Notes under the pieces: generated by a model | Seen by the model: the letters and a program-made list of their open reading frames with translations, nothing else | Told to the model about the DNA's origin: nothing | The model's database searches: none | NCBI GenBank assembly: GCA_947629385.1 | Contig: CANRDO010000004.1 | Span: forward strand, 1 to 64,000 | Origin: an uncultured Lachnospiraceae bacterium | GTDB lineage: Bacteria; Bacillota; Clostridia; Lachnospirales; Lachnospiraceae | Direction of reading: 5' to 3' | DNA: 64,000 nt | Program-made: the position numbers and the translations under genes | Part shown: positions 1 through 9,437 of the stretch, piece after piece | Numbering within the stretch: position 1 is the first letter of the stretch | Layout of the letters: each line of letters begins with the position of its first letter

Positions 1-98
1 GCGTAGACAGCTGTCCATAGGCGGCGCAGCGAATCAAGGAGAACAACGTGTTTGCGGTGGACAGGCACATCGGCTCCCGCGGCGTCCGGGTTTTGTGA
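1..98 (+). other. possible 3' tail of an unidentified upstream gene
   Basis: A frame ending in TGA at 96-98 reads like the end of a protein (final residues KENNVFAVDRHIGSRGVRVL), but the same frame has a TAG at 18-20. It is therefore either a very short remnant or chance. Upstream of nif3-like genes in Firmicutes one usually finds trmK, which this fragment cannot confirm. Confidence 0.2.
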
Positions 99-139
99 AC
101 TAAACACGAAGAAGACATAAGAATACACAGGAGGACAAC

Positions 140-925
140 ATGACAGTAAGAGAGATCGTACATAATCTGGCGGTGAAATATCCGCCGGAACTGGCGCTTG
201 ATTGGGACAATCCGGGGCTGCAGGTAGGCGATATGGACAGGCCTGTGGAGAAGGTCTACGTGGCGCTGGAGGCGACGGACGCCGTGATTCAGGAGTGCAT
301 CGCGTGGGGTGCGGATCTGCTGGTGACGCACCATCCGCTTCTGATGGCCGGGATTAAGAAGGTGAACAGCGAGGAATTCCCCGGATGTAAGCTGCTCCGC
401 CTGGCGGAGAACCGGATCGCGCATTATGCGATGCACACGAATTATGACGTGACGGAGATGAGCGCACTCGCGATTCGTGCACTTGGACTTACAGAGACAC
501 AGATCCTTGAAGCGACAGGAACTTTTGAGGACGGAACGGAGTACGGCGTCGGGTTTGTGGGACTGCTGCCGGAGGCGATGACGGCGGAGGTCTGCTGCGA
601 TTATGTGAAGAAGGCGTTCGAGCTTCCGGCCGTGCGCCTGTTCGGCGACGCGAAAAAGTCTGTGCGCAGGATCGCGGTCTGCCCGGGTTCAGGGAAGGGC
701 ATGGCGGCTCCGGCGCTCGCAGCGGGGGCGGAGCTGCTTGTGACCGGCGATATCGGACACCACGACGGGCTGGACGCGGTCGACCAGGGACTGCTGATGA
801 TGGACGCCGGGCACTACGGGATCGAGCACATCTTCATCGGACAGATGGGAGATTATCTGCAGAAGGAATTTCCGAAGCTTACGGTGCGCAAGGCGGAGAT
901 CAGACATCCGTTTGCAGTGTTTTGA
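140..925 (+). CDS. Nif3-like dinuclear metal centre hexameric protein
   Basis: A 261-residue protein of the NIF3/YqfO family (often labelled GTP cyclohydrolase 1 type 2 homolog), close to the short-form length without the inserted PII-like domain. The metal-binding signature is visible: VTHHPLL near residue 62 and a second His-rich stretch, GDIGHHDGLD, near residue 205, followed by GHYGIE. The family forms toroidal hexamers with a two-metal site; its physiological role is unsettled. The start is fixed by AGGAGG just upstream of the ATG. The next gene follows after 74 bases and is probably co-transcribed. Confidence 0.9.
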   Translation: MTVREIVHNLAVKYPPELALDWDNPGLQVGDMDRPVEKVYVALEATDAVIQECIAWGADLLVTHHPLLMAGIKKVNSEEFPGCKLLRLAENRIAHYAMHTNYDVTEMSALAIRALGLTETQILEATGTFEDGTEYGVGFVGLLPEAMTAEVCCDYVKKAFELPAVRLFGDAKKSVRRIAVCPGSGKGMAAPALAAGAELLVTGDIGHHDGLDAVDQGLLMMDAGHYGIEHIFIGQMGDYLQKEFPKLTVRKAEIRHPFAVF

Positions 926-999
926 GCGAATACACGACAAACGGTGCATGGATGATTGGAGCATGACATAAAGATAAAACGGCAGGGGAGGCGAGACAA

Positions 1000-2667
1000 A
1001 TGGCAAATGAAATAAGCGTAAAGATTCACGGAAAGCAGGAAAGTTATCCTGTTGGGACAACGTATCAGGAGATTGCGAAGCGCCATCAGTTTGAGGTGGA
1101 CAGCGCAATCGTGCTGGCGAGGGCGGATGGACGCCTGCGCGAGCTAGGCAAGAAGGCGGAGGATGGCTGCGAGCTGGAGTTTCTGACGCTGCGCAGCAGC
1201 GCCGGGCACAATACCTACGTGCGTAGTCTGGTTTTGCTGATGCTCAAGGCGATGTACCATGTCGTGGGAGACAACAGCAACATCGACCGGGTTGGCGTGC
1301 ACTTTGTCGTGAGCGACGGCTATTATTGCACGATGCAGGGGAAAGCGGAGCTCACGCAGCAGTTCCTCGACGAGGTGAAAGCAGCCATGAAAAACATGGC
1401 GGAGCAGGGTTTGCCGATTCGGAAGAATAATATGGCGACCTACAAGGCGCGCAGAAAATTTAAGGAATATCGGATGTACGACAAGGAGGAGCTGTTCCGC
1501 TACCGCCGTGCGTCGCGGGTCAATCTCTACGATCTGGAGGGATTCGAGGATTATTTCTACGGGTACATGCTGCCGGACACCTCCTATCTGAAATACTTTG
1601 ATCTGCGGCTGTTTGACGATGGTTTTGTGTTACTGTTCCCGACGAAAGAAGAGCCGGAGAAACTGCCGGAGTTTGCTCCGGAGCAGAAGATCTTCCATGT
1701 GCAGAAGGATTCGATGGAGTGGGGCGCGAAGCTCGGCATCCCTACGGTCGGCGCGCTGAACAGCTATATTGTGAATCACAGGCTCAAGGATCTGATCATG
1801 ATACAGGAGGCGTACCACGAGAAGAAGATCGCGGAGATGGCGGCGCAGATTGCAGCTTCTCCCGAGAAGAAGATCATCCTGATCGCGGGGCCGTCCTCCT
1901 CGGGCAAGACGACCTTCTCACATCGCTTGTCCACGCAGCTTGCCGTCTACGGGCTGAAGCCGCATCCGATCGCGGCGGACGACTATTTTGTGGACCGCGA
2001 ATTCACGCCGCTCGATGAGGACGGGAAGCTGGACTTCGAGCACATCGACGCGATCGACACGCTCCAGCTGAACAAGGATATGCTCGCGCTTTTGGCGGGC
2101 GAGACGGTGGAGCTGCCGACCTTTAATTTCAAGACAGGTAAGAGAGAGTATAAGGGGAATTTCAAGACGCTCGGCAAGGATGATATTCTGATCATCGAGG
2201 GCATTCACTGCCTGAATGACAGGCTGACGCGTGATCTGCCGGCTGAGAGCAAGTTCAAAATCTACATAAGCGCGCTGACGCAGCTCAATGTCGATGAACA
2301 TAACCGCATTCCGACGACGGACGGGCGGCTGCTGCGCAGGCTGGTGCGAGACGCCAGGACGCGCGGGGCGGATGCGAAGCGCACGATCGGCATGTGGGCT
2401 TCGGTGCGCCGGGGCGAGGAGAACAACATCTTCCCATATCAGGAACAGGCTGATATCATGTTCAATTCGGCGCTGATCTACGAGCTGGCCGTGCTGAAGC
2501 AGTACGCGGAGCCGCTGCTGTTCTCGGTGGAGCCGGGCGAGCCTGAGTACGACGAGGCCAAGCGCCTGCTCAAGTTCCTCGATTATTTCCTACCGATCCC
2601 GGCCGACGACATCCCGAACAGCTCGCTGATCCGCGAGTTCATCGGCGGCGGATGTTTCGATGTATAG
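1000..2667 (+). CDS. TGS-domain nucleoside (uridine-type) kinase
   Basis: A 555-residue fusion. The first ~60 residues (KIHGKQESYPVGTTYQEIAK) resemble a TGS domain, residues ~60-230 resemble the editing-type second domain of threonyl-tRNA synthetase, and the C-terminal half is a P-loop uridine-kinase domain. Walker A GPSSSGKTT lies near residue 296, with ADDYFVDRE and IIEGIHCLND downstream. The kinase half would phosphorylate a nucleoside with ATP or GTP. In Clostridia this architecture is annotated only as nucleoside kinase; what the TGS part senses is unknown. GGGGAGG precedes the ATG. Confidence 0.88.
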   Translation: MANEISVKIHGKQESYPVGTTYQEIAKRHQFEVDSAIVLARADGRLRELGKKAEDGCELEFLTLRSSAGHNTYVRSLVLLMLKAMYHVVGDNSNIDRVGVHFVVSDGYYCTMQGKAELTQQFLDEVKAAMKNMAEQGLPIRKNNMATYKARRKFKEYRMYDKEELFRYRRASRVNLYDLEGFEDYFYGYMLPDTSYLKYFDLRLFDDGFVLLFPTKEEPEKLPEFAPEQKIFHVQKDSMEWGAKLGIPTVGALNSYIVNHRLKDLIMIQEAYHEKKIAEMAAQIAASPEKKIILIAGPSSSGKTTFSHRLSTQLAVYGLKPHPIAADDYFVDREFTPLDEDGKLDFEHIDAIDTLQLNKDMLALLAGETVELPTFNFKTGKREYKGNFKTLGKDDILIIEGIHCLNDRLTRDLPAESKFKIYISALTQLNVDEHNRIPTTDGRLLRRLVRDARTRGADAKRTIGMWASVRRGEENNIFPYQEQADIMFNSALIYELAVLKQYAEPLLFSVEPGEPEYDEAKRLLKFLDYFLPIPADDIPNSSLIREFIGGGCFDV

Positions 2668-2709
2668 CGATAAAAGGAAAAGGTTATCCAGATTATTTGG
2701 GTCAATTGC

Positions 2710-2832
2710 TTATTCTGCGTTCTCAAATGCTTCCGCTTCGTTCAGCTTTTCTCTCAGCATTTTTTCCAGTACGGAAAACGCCGGGAGAAAGCTGTCGCGG
2801 ATGAGCAGGATGACTTTTCTTTCTTTTATACA
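2710..2832 (-). pseudogene. possible decayed gene fragment in the 2668-2993 gap
   Basis: The 326-base gap between the kinase and the GH3 gene holds no intact gene. On the minus strand a 40-codon stretch (ending in TAA at 2712-2710) reads as protein-like sequence containing KVILLIRDSFLPAFSVLEKM and KLNEAEAFENAE, but it is closed upstream by an in-frame stop and has no start. It may be the tail of a lost regulator. Chance is a real alternative. Confidence 0.2.
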
Positions 2833-2913
2833 TCAAAAAGCGGATGAAATCAATGCAGAAAGAAATTCATCTTTAAATGTCAGGCCTCACGGTGAATTAT
2901 TATGCAGATTTTG

Positions 2914-2942
2914 TTGTAATTTTTAACGGCATATTATATAAT
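2914..2942 (+). promoter_or_regulatory. sigma-A promoter of the GH3-NRPS-ABC operon
   Basis: TTGTAA at 2914-2919 and a perfect TATAAT at 2937-2942, separated by 17 bases. Transcription would start about 2949, roughly 45 bases before the GH3 start codon. No other promoter is evident before 11218. Confidence 0.7.
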
Positions 2943-2993
2943 ACACAACTGGATTATGTACAACTATATCGGAATGGGGTGAACTTTTTTAGT

Positions 2994-4682
2994 ATGGATA
3001 GTAAAAAAATGTCTCCGACAGAGGCCGGAAGGGCGGCGCTTGCCGTACTGAAGGAAAACTGCGCGCATGCCGGTGAATTTTCGGACCGGCTTCTGATGCA
3101 GATCGTACGTGACAATGAAAATACCGAATACGGAGTCGCGCATGATTTTTCAAAGATAAACAGTGTGGAAGACTTCAAAGCGAAAATGCCGTTTACCGAG
3201 TATGATAATTATGCTGAGGGAATCGAAAGAATGACGCGCGGTGAGAAGAATATATTCACTGTCTATCCGATCGCCCACTATGCTCTGACGTCCGGCAGCG
3301 TGGGAAATCCCAAGAGAATTCCCGTGTCCGAACAGACGATGAACCTGTACGCGCAGTATACGTCCAACGTCGCCACTGCGCTGATTTCGGACTATATCCG
3401 CACGCATGAACACCGGGAGATGAGAAACGGAAAACGTGTTATCACGGCGGTGGTCTCGCAGACAAAAGTGGAGGACGGAACTCCCTGCGGTCCAATTTCC
3501 GGCGCTATGTATATGAAAGCAAAAGACGCAATGAAAAAGCTTGTCGCGTCGCCCGAAGAGGTGCTTTATAGCCCAGATAAGATGGATTTTAAGTATCTGA
3601 AGAGCTTCTACGCTTTGAAAGAGCCGAATGTCATATGTCTGGTGGGGCCTTTCACGACGGCTCTTTATGATCTTATGCATTACATAGAGCTTAACTGGAA
3701 AAATTTGGTCAGAGACATCCGCAATGGTCGGCTGGACAAGAACGTAAGTATCCCGGACGAGCTTCGGACAAAGTTTAATTCTGAGCTCAGCCCCGATCCG
3801 GAGCGCGCGGACGAGCTTCGCGCCATATTTGAGCAGGGCTTTGACGAGCCGTTTGTGCCGAAGGTATGGAGAAATATGGAGTATATCAACGCCATCGGCG
3901 CCGGCGGATTTGTGGTATATACAAACAAGCTCCGCCGCTACACCGGCAGCATACCTATGACCTTTGGCAACTACGGGGCTTCGGAGGCGATGATGGGCGT
4001 CGTCACCGAGGTGGAGTCGATGGATTACACGCTGATCCCGCAGGGAGGCTATTATGAGTTCCTGCCCGTGGACGCCGAGGGCGACGAGTCAGCTCTGAGG
4101 ACGCAGACCTTGAAGCTTAATGAGCTTGAGGTCGGACAGGACTACGAGATCATTATCACGAACTTTTCAGGCTTTTACAGATATCGGATCGGCGACGTGG
4201 TCACCGTGAACGGATATGAAGGGGAATCTCCGAAGATCTGCTTTAAGTATCGGAAAAAGCAGATGATAAGTATCGCGGGCGAGAAGACCAACGACTCAGC
4301 GGTGCAATACGCGGTGGAAGAGTTTTCAAAGGCCATAAATATGCCGGTGAACGATTACAGCATCTATGCCGACACGGATTCAAATCCGGGGCGATATGTA
4401 ATGTTTATCGAGCCCCACAGACATCTTCCGAAGGAGCGGCATGACGAGTATCGAGCGATTATAGAGGAAAAACTTTCGATCGCGAATCCATCCTTCGGGG
4501 CGAAGGTCAAGGAAGGAGTTCTCGCGCCGACGGCATTGAAATTTGTACAGCAAGAAACCTATGCTCTGTATCGCGACCTGATGATCATGAAAGGCACCAG
4601 CGAAAATCAGTTAAAGCCTGTACGGGTGATTGACAATTTATTTAAGGAAAAATATTTCTTCAAGCTTGTTGATGAGGAATGA
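2994..4682 (+). CDS. GH3-family acyl-acid amido synthetase
   Basis: A 562-residue protein of the GH3 family, named after plant enzymes that adenylate an acyl acid and transfer it to an amino acid. The three family motifs are present in order: the phosphate-binding loop ALTSGSVGNPKRIP near residue 97, NYGASEAMMG near residue 325, and FYRYRIGDVV near residue 393. The ATG at 2994 is preferred over an in-frame ATG at 2877 because the promoter lies between the two; the site GGGGTGA precedes it. It opens a four-gene operon with an NRPS and two ABC exporter subunits, so it probably supplies or finishes the same product. The acyl and amine substrates cannot be read from the sequence. Confidence 0.87.
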   Translation: MDSKKMSPTEAGRAALAVLKENCAHAGEFSDRLLMQIVRDNENTEYGVAHDFSKINSVEDFKAKMPFTEYDNYAEGIERMTRGEKNIFTVYPIAHYALTSGSVGNPKRIPVSEQTMNLYAQYTSNVATALISDYIRTHEHREMRNGKRVITAVVSQTKVEDGTPCGPISGAMYMKAKDAMKKLVASPEEVLYSPDKMDFKYLKSFYALKEPNVICLVGPFTTALYDLMHYIELNWKNLVRDIRNGRLDKNVSIPDELRTKFNSELSPDPERADELRAIFEQGFDEPFVPKVWRNMEYINAIGAGGFVVYTNKLRRYTGSIPMTFGNYGASEAMMGVVTEVESMDYTLIPQGGYYEFLPVDAEGDESALRTQTLKLNELEVGQDYEIIITNFSGFYRYRIGDVVTVNGYEGESPKICFKYRKKQMISIAGEKTNDSAVQYAVEEFSKAINMPVNDYSIYADTDSNPGRYVMFIEPHRHLPKERHDEYRAIIEEKLSIANPSFGAKVKEGVLAPTALKFVQQETYALYRDLMIMKGTSENQLKPVRVIDNLFKEKYFFKLVDEE

Positions 4683-4704
4683 GAGAGGATAGTGAATTGA
4701 ATTT

Positions 4705-7671
4705 ATGAATCTCGATTTTTTAGAGAAAGTACCGTATCTGTGCGAACGCTGGAGCGAGCATGTAAAAAACGATCCCCAGCGCATTGTTCTGGTAGACGGA
4801 GTAAGGACTGGCGGCATCAGCAGGGAATTGATGGATCAGAGATCCGCGCAGGTGTACGCATGGCTGAAGCAAAAGGGGATTGGCAGGGAGGATTTTGTAA
4901 TGATCTGCCTGCCGCGCGGAATCATGCCGATCATAGCGATGCTGGGAGTATGGAAAGCCGGAGCGGCTTTCACTGTGGTCGAGGACAACTACGCGCCGGA
5001 TCGTATCGAGTATATCAAAGAAGACTGCGGCTGCAAGGCGGTCATCGACATGGAAACATGGGAGGAGATCTGCTCCGCGGAGCCCCTAAGCGGCTATGAG
5101 AAAGTCGAGCCCCACGACGCGGCGTTTGCCGTGTATACGTCCGGCACGACAGGCTTCCCAAAAGGCGTGCTGCATGAGTACGGCAATATCAAGCTGAATC
5201 AGATCTCGGGCGGCAACCCGGACGGCGTGCGCAGGATCACGGAGGAATCGCGTTTTGCCCTGATCTCGCCGCTTAATTTCATCGCCTCGATCAAGATGGC
5301 GCTTTCGGTGATATACAACGGTTTCACGCTGTACATCGTGCCCTATGACATCGTGAAAAATCCCATAAAACTGAAAAAATTTTACCGCGGCAACCGCATC
5401 ACCGACACGTTCCTGTCCCCGTCCATGATCCGGGTGATCGGAGAACTCGGACCGTATCTGAAACACATCTTTACCGGGAGCGAGCCCGCGAACGGGATCT
5501 ATATAGATGGGGTTGACATCCTGAATACCTACTCCATGAGTGAAGGCGCTTTCAACGTCGCCAAATTCATCATAGACCGTCCGTATGAGGTCACGCCGGT
5601 GGGCAAGCCGACCTACGACGGCATAAAGCTGAGACTTCTGGATGACAATAGCCAGGACGTTCTCGAGGGCGAGATCGGCGAGCTATGTTTTGAAAATCCG
5701 TTTATGCGCGGTTACATCAATCTGCCCGAGCAGACAGCTGAGGCGCTCAAAGACGGCCTGTATCACACGGGCGATTTGGCGAGAAGACTCTCGGACGGCA
5801 ATATCGTGCTGCTGGGGCGCAAAAACGACATGATCAAGATAAACGGGAACCGCATCGAGCCCGCCGAGATCGAGGCGACGGCAAAGCGTGCGACCGGTCT
5901 TGACTGGTGCGCCGTCAAAGGCTTTGAGGAGCCGAACCAGTCTTATCTGTGTCTTTATTACAATGATGACCTGCCCATGAGCGAGGAGGAGCTGAAGGCG
6001 GAGCTCGAAAAATCGCTTCCGTATTACATGATCCCGGCATACTATATACGTATTGAGCATGTGCCGCTGCTTCCCAACGGGAAGCTGAACCGCCGTGCGC
6101 TTCCGAAACCGCAGCGGGAAATGTACGAGTCGGAATATGCCGCCCCGCAGAACGAGGTGGAAAAACGGCTCTGCGACGCGTTTGCCAAGGTCCTTCAGCT
6201 TGAGCGTGTCGGCAGAAATGATGACTTTTATCAGCTCGGCGGCGATTCGCTGCGCTCGATGCAGGTGCTTGTCGAGGCGGATCTGGATGATTTCAGCGCG
6301 ATGGATATTTTTAAGGGCTGCACAGCGGCGAAGATCGCCGAAATCTATTTGGACCGTATGAAGGAAACGGATTCGCGCACCCCGGAAGAGATCGAGGCGG
6401 AGGCGCGCAGAAATCCCCAGCCGCTTATGGGAACGCAGCTTGCAATGTTCGACTGGCAGCTTTCCACTCCTAAGGATACGATGCTGAGTATTATGCAGCT
6501 TTTTGCGCTGGAGGATGTATCCCGCACGGAATGGCTTTGCGATATTGTGAATAAGACCATACGCAACCACCCGGTCTGCTCTACGATCTATGAATTCAAT
6601 GAAGATTGCGATCTGCAGCAGCGTTACGTGCCGGAGCTGTGTCCGGTCGTGGAGATCGAACATGTCACGGAGGAGGAGTTTGAAAAGCTGCGCCCGGGTC
6701 TTGTGAAAATAACCACGCTGCTTAAGAAGCCGCTGTTTACGGCGCGCATTTTTCAGACCGAAAAGCGCTCCTATCTGTTCATAGACATCCATCACAGCCT
6801 GATAGACGGCACCGGTATGCAGGTATTTCTGGCGAACATGCTTCGGATCGGCTTAGGGGAAGAGCCGGAGCTTGACACCTTTTACAGCTATCTTGCCGAA
6901 AAAGCCGATTTCCGCCAGAGCAATGAATATTGGAAGGAAATGGACTATTTTGAGCGTGTTTACGGGAATGTCGAATGGAGCAATACGCTGGAGCCGGATC
7001 AGGACAGCGGGGCGAACCTTGCGGGCATGAGCGTCTGGCCTTTCCGCACCTCGATCAAGCAGCTGGAACAATTTGAACAAAAGACAGGTTTCTCAAGAAG
7101 CAATCTTTTTGATGTGGTCATCGCGCTCGCTCTGGGGAAGTACAACAAAAAGACAGATGTTCTTTTGGAATGGGCGTTCCACTATCGCGTGGATGAGCAA
7201 AAGCGCTCAGCTGCTGGTCTGGTGGTGCAAGCGCTTCCTTTGGGGCTGCGGCTTCACGAGCTTCATTCGTTTTCCGATATATGCGACACGATCCGGCGGC
7301 AGATGGCGGACGGGATCGCGAACTGCCGCTGCGAATGGCTTGCGCAGCGCACAAATATTTTTGTCGACGACTCCGCTCTGTGCGTTTATGAGACGGCGTC
7401 GATCGCGAACGGAGGAGCGCTAAGCAAGCTGGGTCTTTCGCCGGTCCAGCGTTTCAGTGACATGGTCGGCGGACAATCCGCTCCGAGCAGAAGACTTACG
7501 GCAGTCGTGGTGGAGGGTCCCGACGGCGCGCAGCCGATGTTCCAGTATTCCAAAAAATACTACAGTGATGAGCGGATCAGGGAGTTCACCGACGTAGTTA
7601 TCGAGATCGCGAAAAAACTGCTTGAAGCTGAAAATCCGTTGGAGCTTTCTGTTGCGGAACTGTTGGAGTGA
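4705..7671 (+). CDS. nonribosomal peptide synthetase, adenylation-carrier-condensation
   Basis: A 988-residue single-module NRPS. Adenylation domain ~25-470: A3 loop YTSGTTGFPKG near 145, A5 NTYSMSEGAF, A7/A8 YHTGDLARR through GRKNDMIKINGNRIEP, and A10 NGKLNRRALP near 457 with its lysine. Carrier domain ~475-555 with LGGDS near 511, the phosphopantetheine serine. Condensation-type domain ~570-970 with an intact HHSLIDG (HHxxxDG) near 696. No thioesterase, epimerase, MbtH or phosphopantetheinyl transferase is in the window. A terminal condensation domain suggests release by condensation onto a free amine or alcohol, perhaps involving the GH3 product (inference). The stop overlaps the next start. 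Confidence 0.9.
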   Translation: MNLDFLEKVPYLCERWSEHVKNDPQRIVLVDGVRTGGISRELMDQRSAQVYAWLKQKGIGREDFVMICLPRGIMPIIAMLGVWKAGAAFTVVEDNYAPDRIEYIKEDCGCKAVIDMETWEEICSAEPLSGYEKVEPHDAAFAVYTSGTTGFPKGVLHEYGNIKLNQISGGNPDGVRRITEESRFALISPLNFIASIKMALSVIYNGFTLYIVPYDIVKNPIKLKKFYRGNRITDTFLSPSMIRVIGELGPYLKHIFTGSEPANGIYIDGVDILNTYSMSEGAFNVAKFIIDRPYEVTPVGKPTYDGIKLRLLDDNSQDVLEGEIGELCFENPFMRGYINLPEQTAEALKDGLYHTGDLARRLSDGNIVLLGRKNDMIKINGNRIEPAEIEATAKRATGLDWCAVKGFEEPNQSYLCLYYNDDLPMSEEELKAELEKSLPYYMIPAYYIRIEHVPLLPNGKLNRRALPKPQREMYESEYAAPQNEVEKRLCDAFAKVLQLERVGRNDDFYQLGGDSLRSMQVLVEADLDDFSAMDIFKGCTAAKIAEIYLDRMKETDSRTPEEIEAEARRNPQPLMGTQLAMFDWQLSTPKDTMLSIMQLFALEDVSRTEWLCDIVNKTIRNHPVCSTIYEFNEDCDLQQRYVPELCPVVEIEHVTEEEFEKLRPGLVKITTLLKKPLFTARIFQTEKRSYLFIDIHHSLIDGTGMQVFLANMLRIGLGEEPELDTFYSYLAEKADFRQSNEYWKEMDYFERVYGNVEWSNTLEPDQDSGANLAGMSVWPFRTSIKQLEQFEQKTGFSRSNLFDVVIALALGKYNKKTDVLLEWAFHYRVDEQKRSAAGLVVQALPLGLRLHELHSFSDICDTIRRQMADGIANCRCEWLAQRTNIFVDDSALCVYETASIANGGALSKLGLSPVQRFSDMVGGQSAPSRRLTAVVVEGPDGAQPMFQYSKKYYSDERIREFTDVVIEIAKKLLEAENPLELSVAELLE

Positions 7672-9437
7672 AAATTATGATACGATTATTAATGAAATAC
7701 CTTAAGGATTTTAAGTGGGAGTTATTCGGAACCGTATTTTTTACCATCGTTTCGACCTTTATTCAGGTGGGGCTTTTCCTGCCCGAATCCAAGCGCATTC
7801 TTGATCAGGGGGTTGCCCGCGGCGATCTGGCGTTCATTTGGCAGTCGGGCGGGAAGATGCTTCTGATAACGCTTGCGATCGCTGTTGTTACCCTGATCAC
7901 GTCGTACCTTTCGGCGAGGGTAACGGCGGCCATCACGTGCAGGATCCGAAGCGACTGCTACAATAAGGTGACCTCGTTTTCCTCGCAGGACTTCGCTCAT
8001 TTCGGAGAGTCCACGCTGCTTGGCAGAACAATGGCGGACATCACGCAGATGAGTACCTTTATCATTAATCTCCTGCGGAGCAGTATGTCGGTTCCTATTG
8101 TCGTTATCTGTCTCCTGATCATGATTTCGCGCATCAATCTTATGATGTTCGGGATTTTGCTTATTTCTTTTGTCATAACGGTTATCTATATGATCTACAA
8201 TGGAGCAAAGTCCAAACTCTATTTTGATAAGCTGCAGGAAAAGAACGACCATTTGAACGCGTTATTCAAGGAAAAGCTGACCGGCGTTCGTCCCATACGC
8301 GCTTTCGGTAACCAGAAGATAGAAGAAGAGAAAATGTATGCTGCGGATCAGGATACGTATGATGCGGCGATATTTGCCAACAGCAAGATCAATTTCCTCT
8401 CGCCCGTCTCACTCATAATCATGAACTGGGTAGTGGTCGTCATTTATCTCGTTGGCTCGACGCAGCTCCGTTCGGGCATGGCGCAGATCAGCGACTTGAT
8501 CTTGATCTTTCAGTATATCTCCTATTTTATCGCGACGCTGGGGATCGTTCCGGTTCTGGTGAATATGCTGCCCAAGGTGGCGGTATCCAGCGAGCGTATC
8601 AATGAGCTACTGGAATACACATCCGCCGCGGCTGAGAGCGGCGTGGCAAAAGTATCACAGAGCGGCGTCGCCCCTGCGGTAGAGATGAGAAATGTTATTT
8701 TTGGTTACGCGGGCGCCACGGATGTGATCGCAAACGTTTCCTTTAAGATCGAGCGAGGAGAGACGGCGGCGTTCATCGGCGCGACCGGCAGTGGTAAGAC
8801 GACGATCATGAATCTGGTTCAGGGACTTTACCGTCCTACCTTTGGCGAGATTTTGATCGACGGTGTTCCCGTCGGCAAATATGAACCCTCAAAACTTCGG
8901 AGCAAAATGTCTTACGCCACGCAGCGAGCGCAGGTTTTCCGCGATACGATCAAAAACAACATCTGCGTATTTGATGAGAGTATGACGGATGCGCAGATTC
9001 GTTCCGCCTGCGACGTGGCATGCTTCAGCGAGATCGTTGATGGGCTGCCCGACGGGTTTGACACTGTGATGAGCCCCGGCGGAACAAATCTGTCCGGCGG
9101 ACAGCGCCAGAGGCTGTCTCTTGCCCGCGCAGTTGCCAGAGATGCGGAAATATATATCTTTGACGATACATTCTCGGCGTTGGATGCGAAGACGGAGAGC
9201 ATTGCCCGCAAGCGTATACGGGAGAGGCTCAAAGGAAAAACTACGCTCATGGTCGCACAGAAGATCAGCACCATTATGGACGCGGATAAGATCATCGTTT
9301 TGGATAAAGGACATATTGTCGGTATAGGCACTCACGCGGAGCTTCTTGAGAGCTGCGAGCCTTATCGTGAGATCTACAAGACACAGTATTATCTCGATCA
9401 CGGCGATAACGCGGAAAGGAGCGGTGAGGCCGAATGA
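7668..9437 (+). CDS. ABC exporter subunit A (fused TMD-NBD, degenerate catalytic residue)
   Basis: A 589-residue half-transporter: six-helix transmembrane domain (~1-310), then a nucleotide-binding domain with Walker A GATGSGKTT near 371, canonical signature LSGGQRQR near 475 and Walker B IYIFDDTFSALD near 497. The residue after the Walker B aspartate is Asp, not the catalytic Glu, as in the degenerate half of heterodimeric exporters such as TM287/288. The GTG start overlaps the NRPS stop as GTGA; an ATG at 7677 is possible. The next gene overlaps by four bases and should encode the partner. Substrate is probably the GH3/NRPS product (from context). Confidence 0.9.
   Translation: MKIMIRLLMKYLKDFKWELFGTVFFTIVSTFIQVGLFLPESKRILDQGVARGDLAFIWQSGGKMLLITLAIAVVTLITSYLSARVTAAITCRIRSDCYNKVTSFSSQDFAHFGESTLLGRTMADITQMSTFIINLLRSSMSVPIVVICLLIMISRINLMMFGILLISFVITVIYMIYNGAKSKLYFDKLQEKNDHLNALFKEKLTGVRPIRAFGNQKIEEEKMYAADQDTYDAAIFANSKINFLSPVSLIIMNWVVVVIYLVGSTQLRSGMAQISDLILIFQYISYFIATLGIVPVLVNMLPKVAVSSERINELLEYTSAAAESGVAKVSQSGVAPAVEMRNVIFGYAGATDVIANVSFKIERGETAAFIGATGSGKTTIMNLVQGLYRPTFGEILIDGVPVGKYEPSKLRSKMSYATQRAQVFRDTIKNNICVFDESMTDAQIRSACDVACFSEIVDGLPDGFDTVMSPGGTNLSGGQRQRLSLARAVARDAEIYIFDDTFSALDAKTESIARKRIRERLKGKTTLMVAQKISTIMDADKIIVLDKGHIVGIGTHAELLESCEPYREIYKTQYYLDHGDNAERSGEAE

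Noticed and set aside
2660..2926. 88-codon + strand frame overlapping the end of the nucleoside kinase gene
   Set aside because: No ribosome site, Ser/Phe-rich composition, and it overlaps a coding-like fragment on the other strand and the operon promoter.
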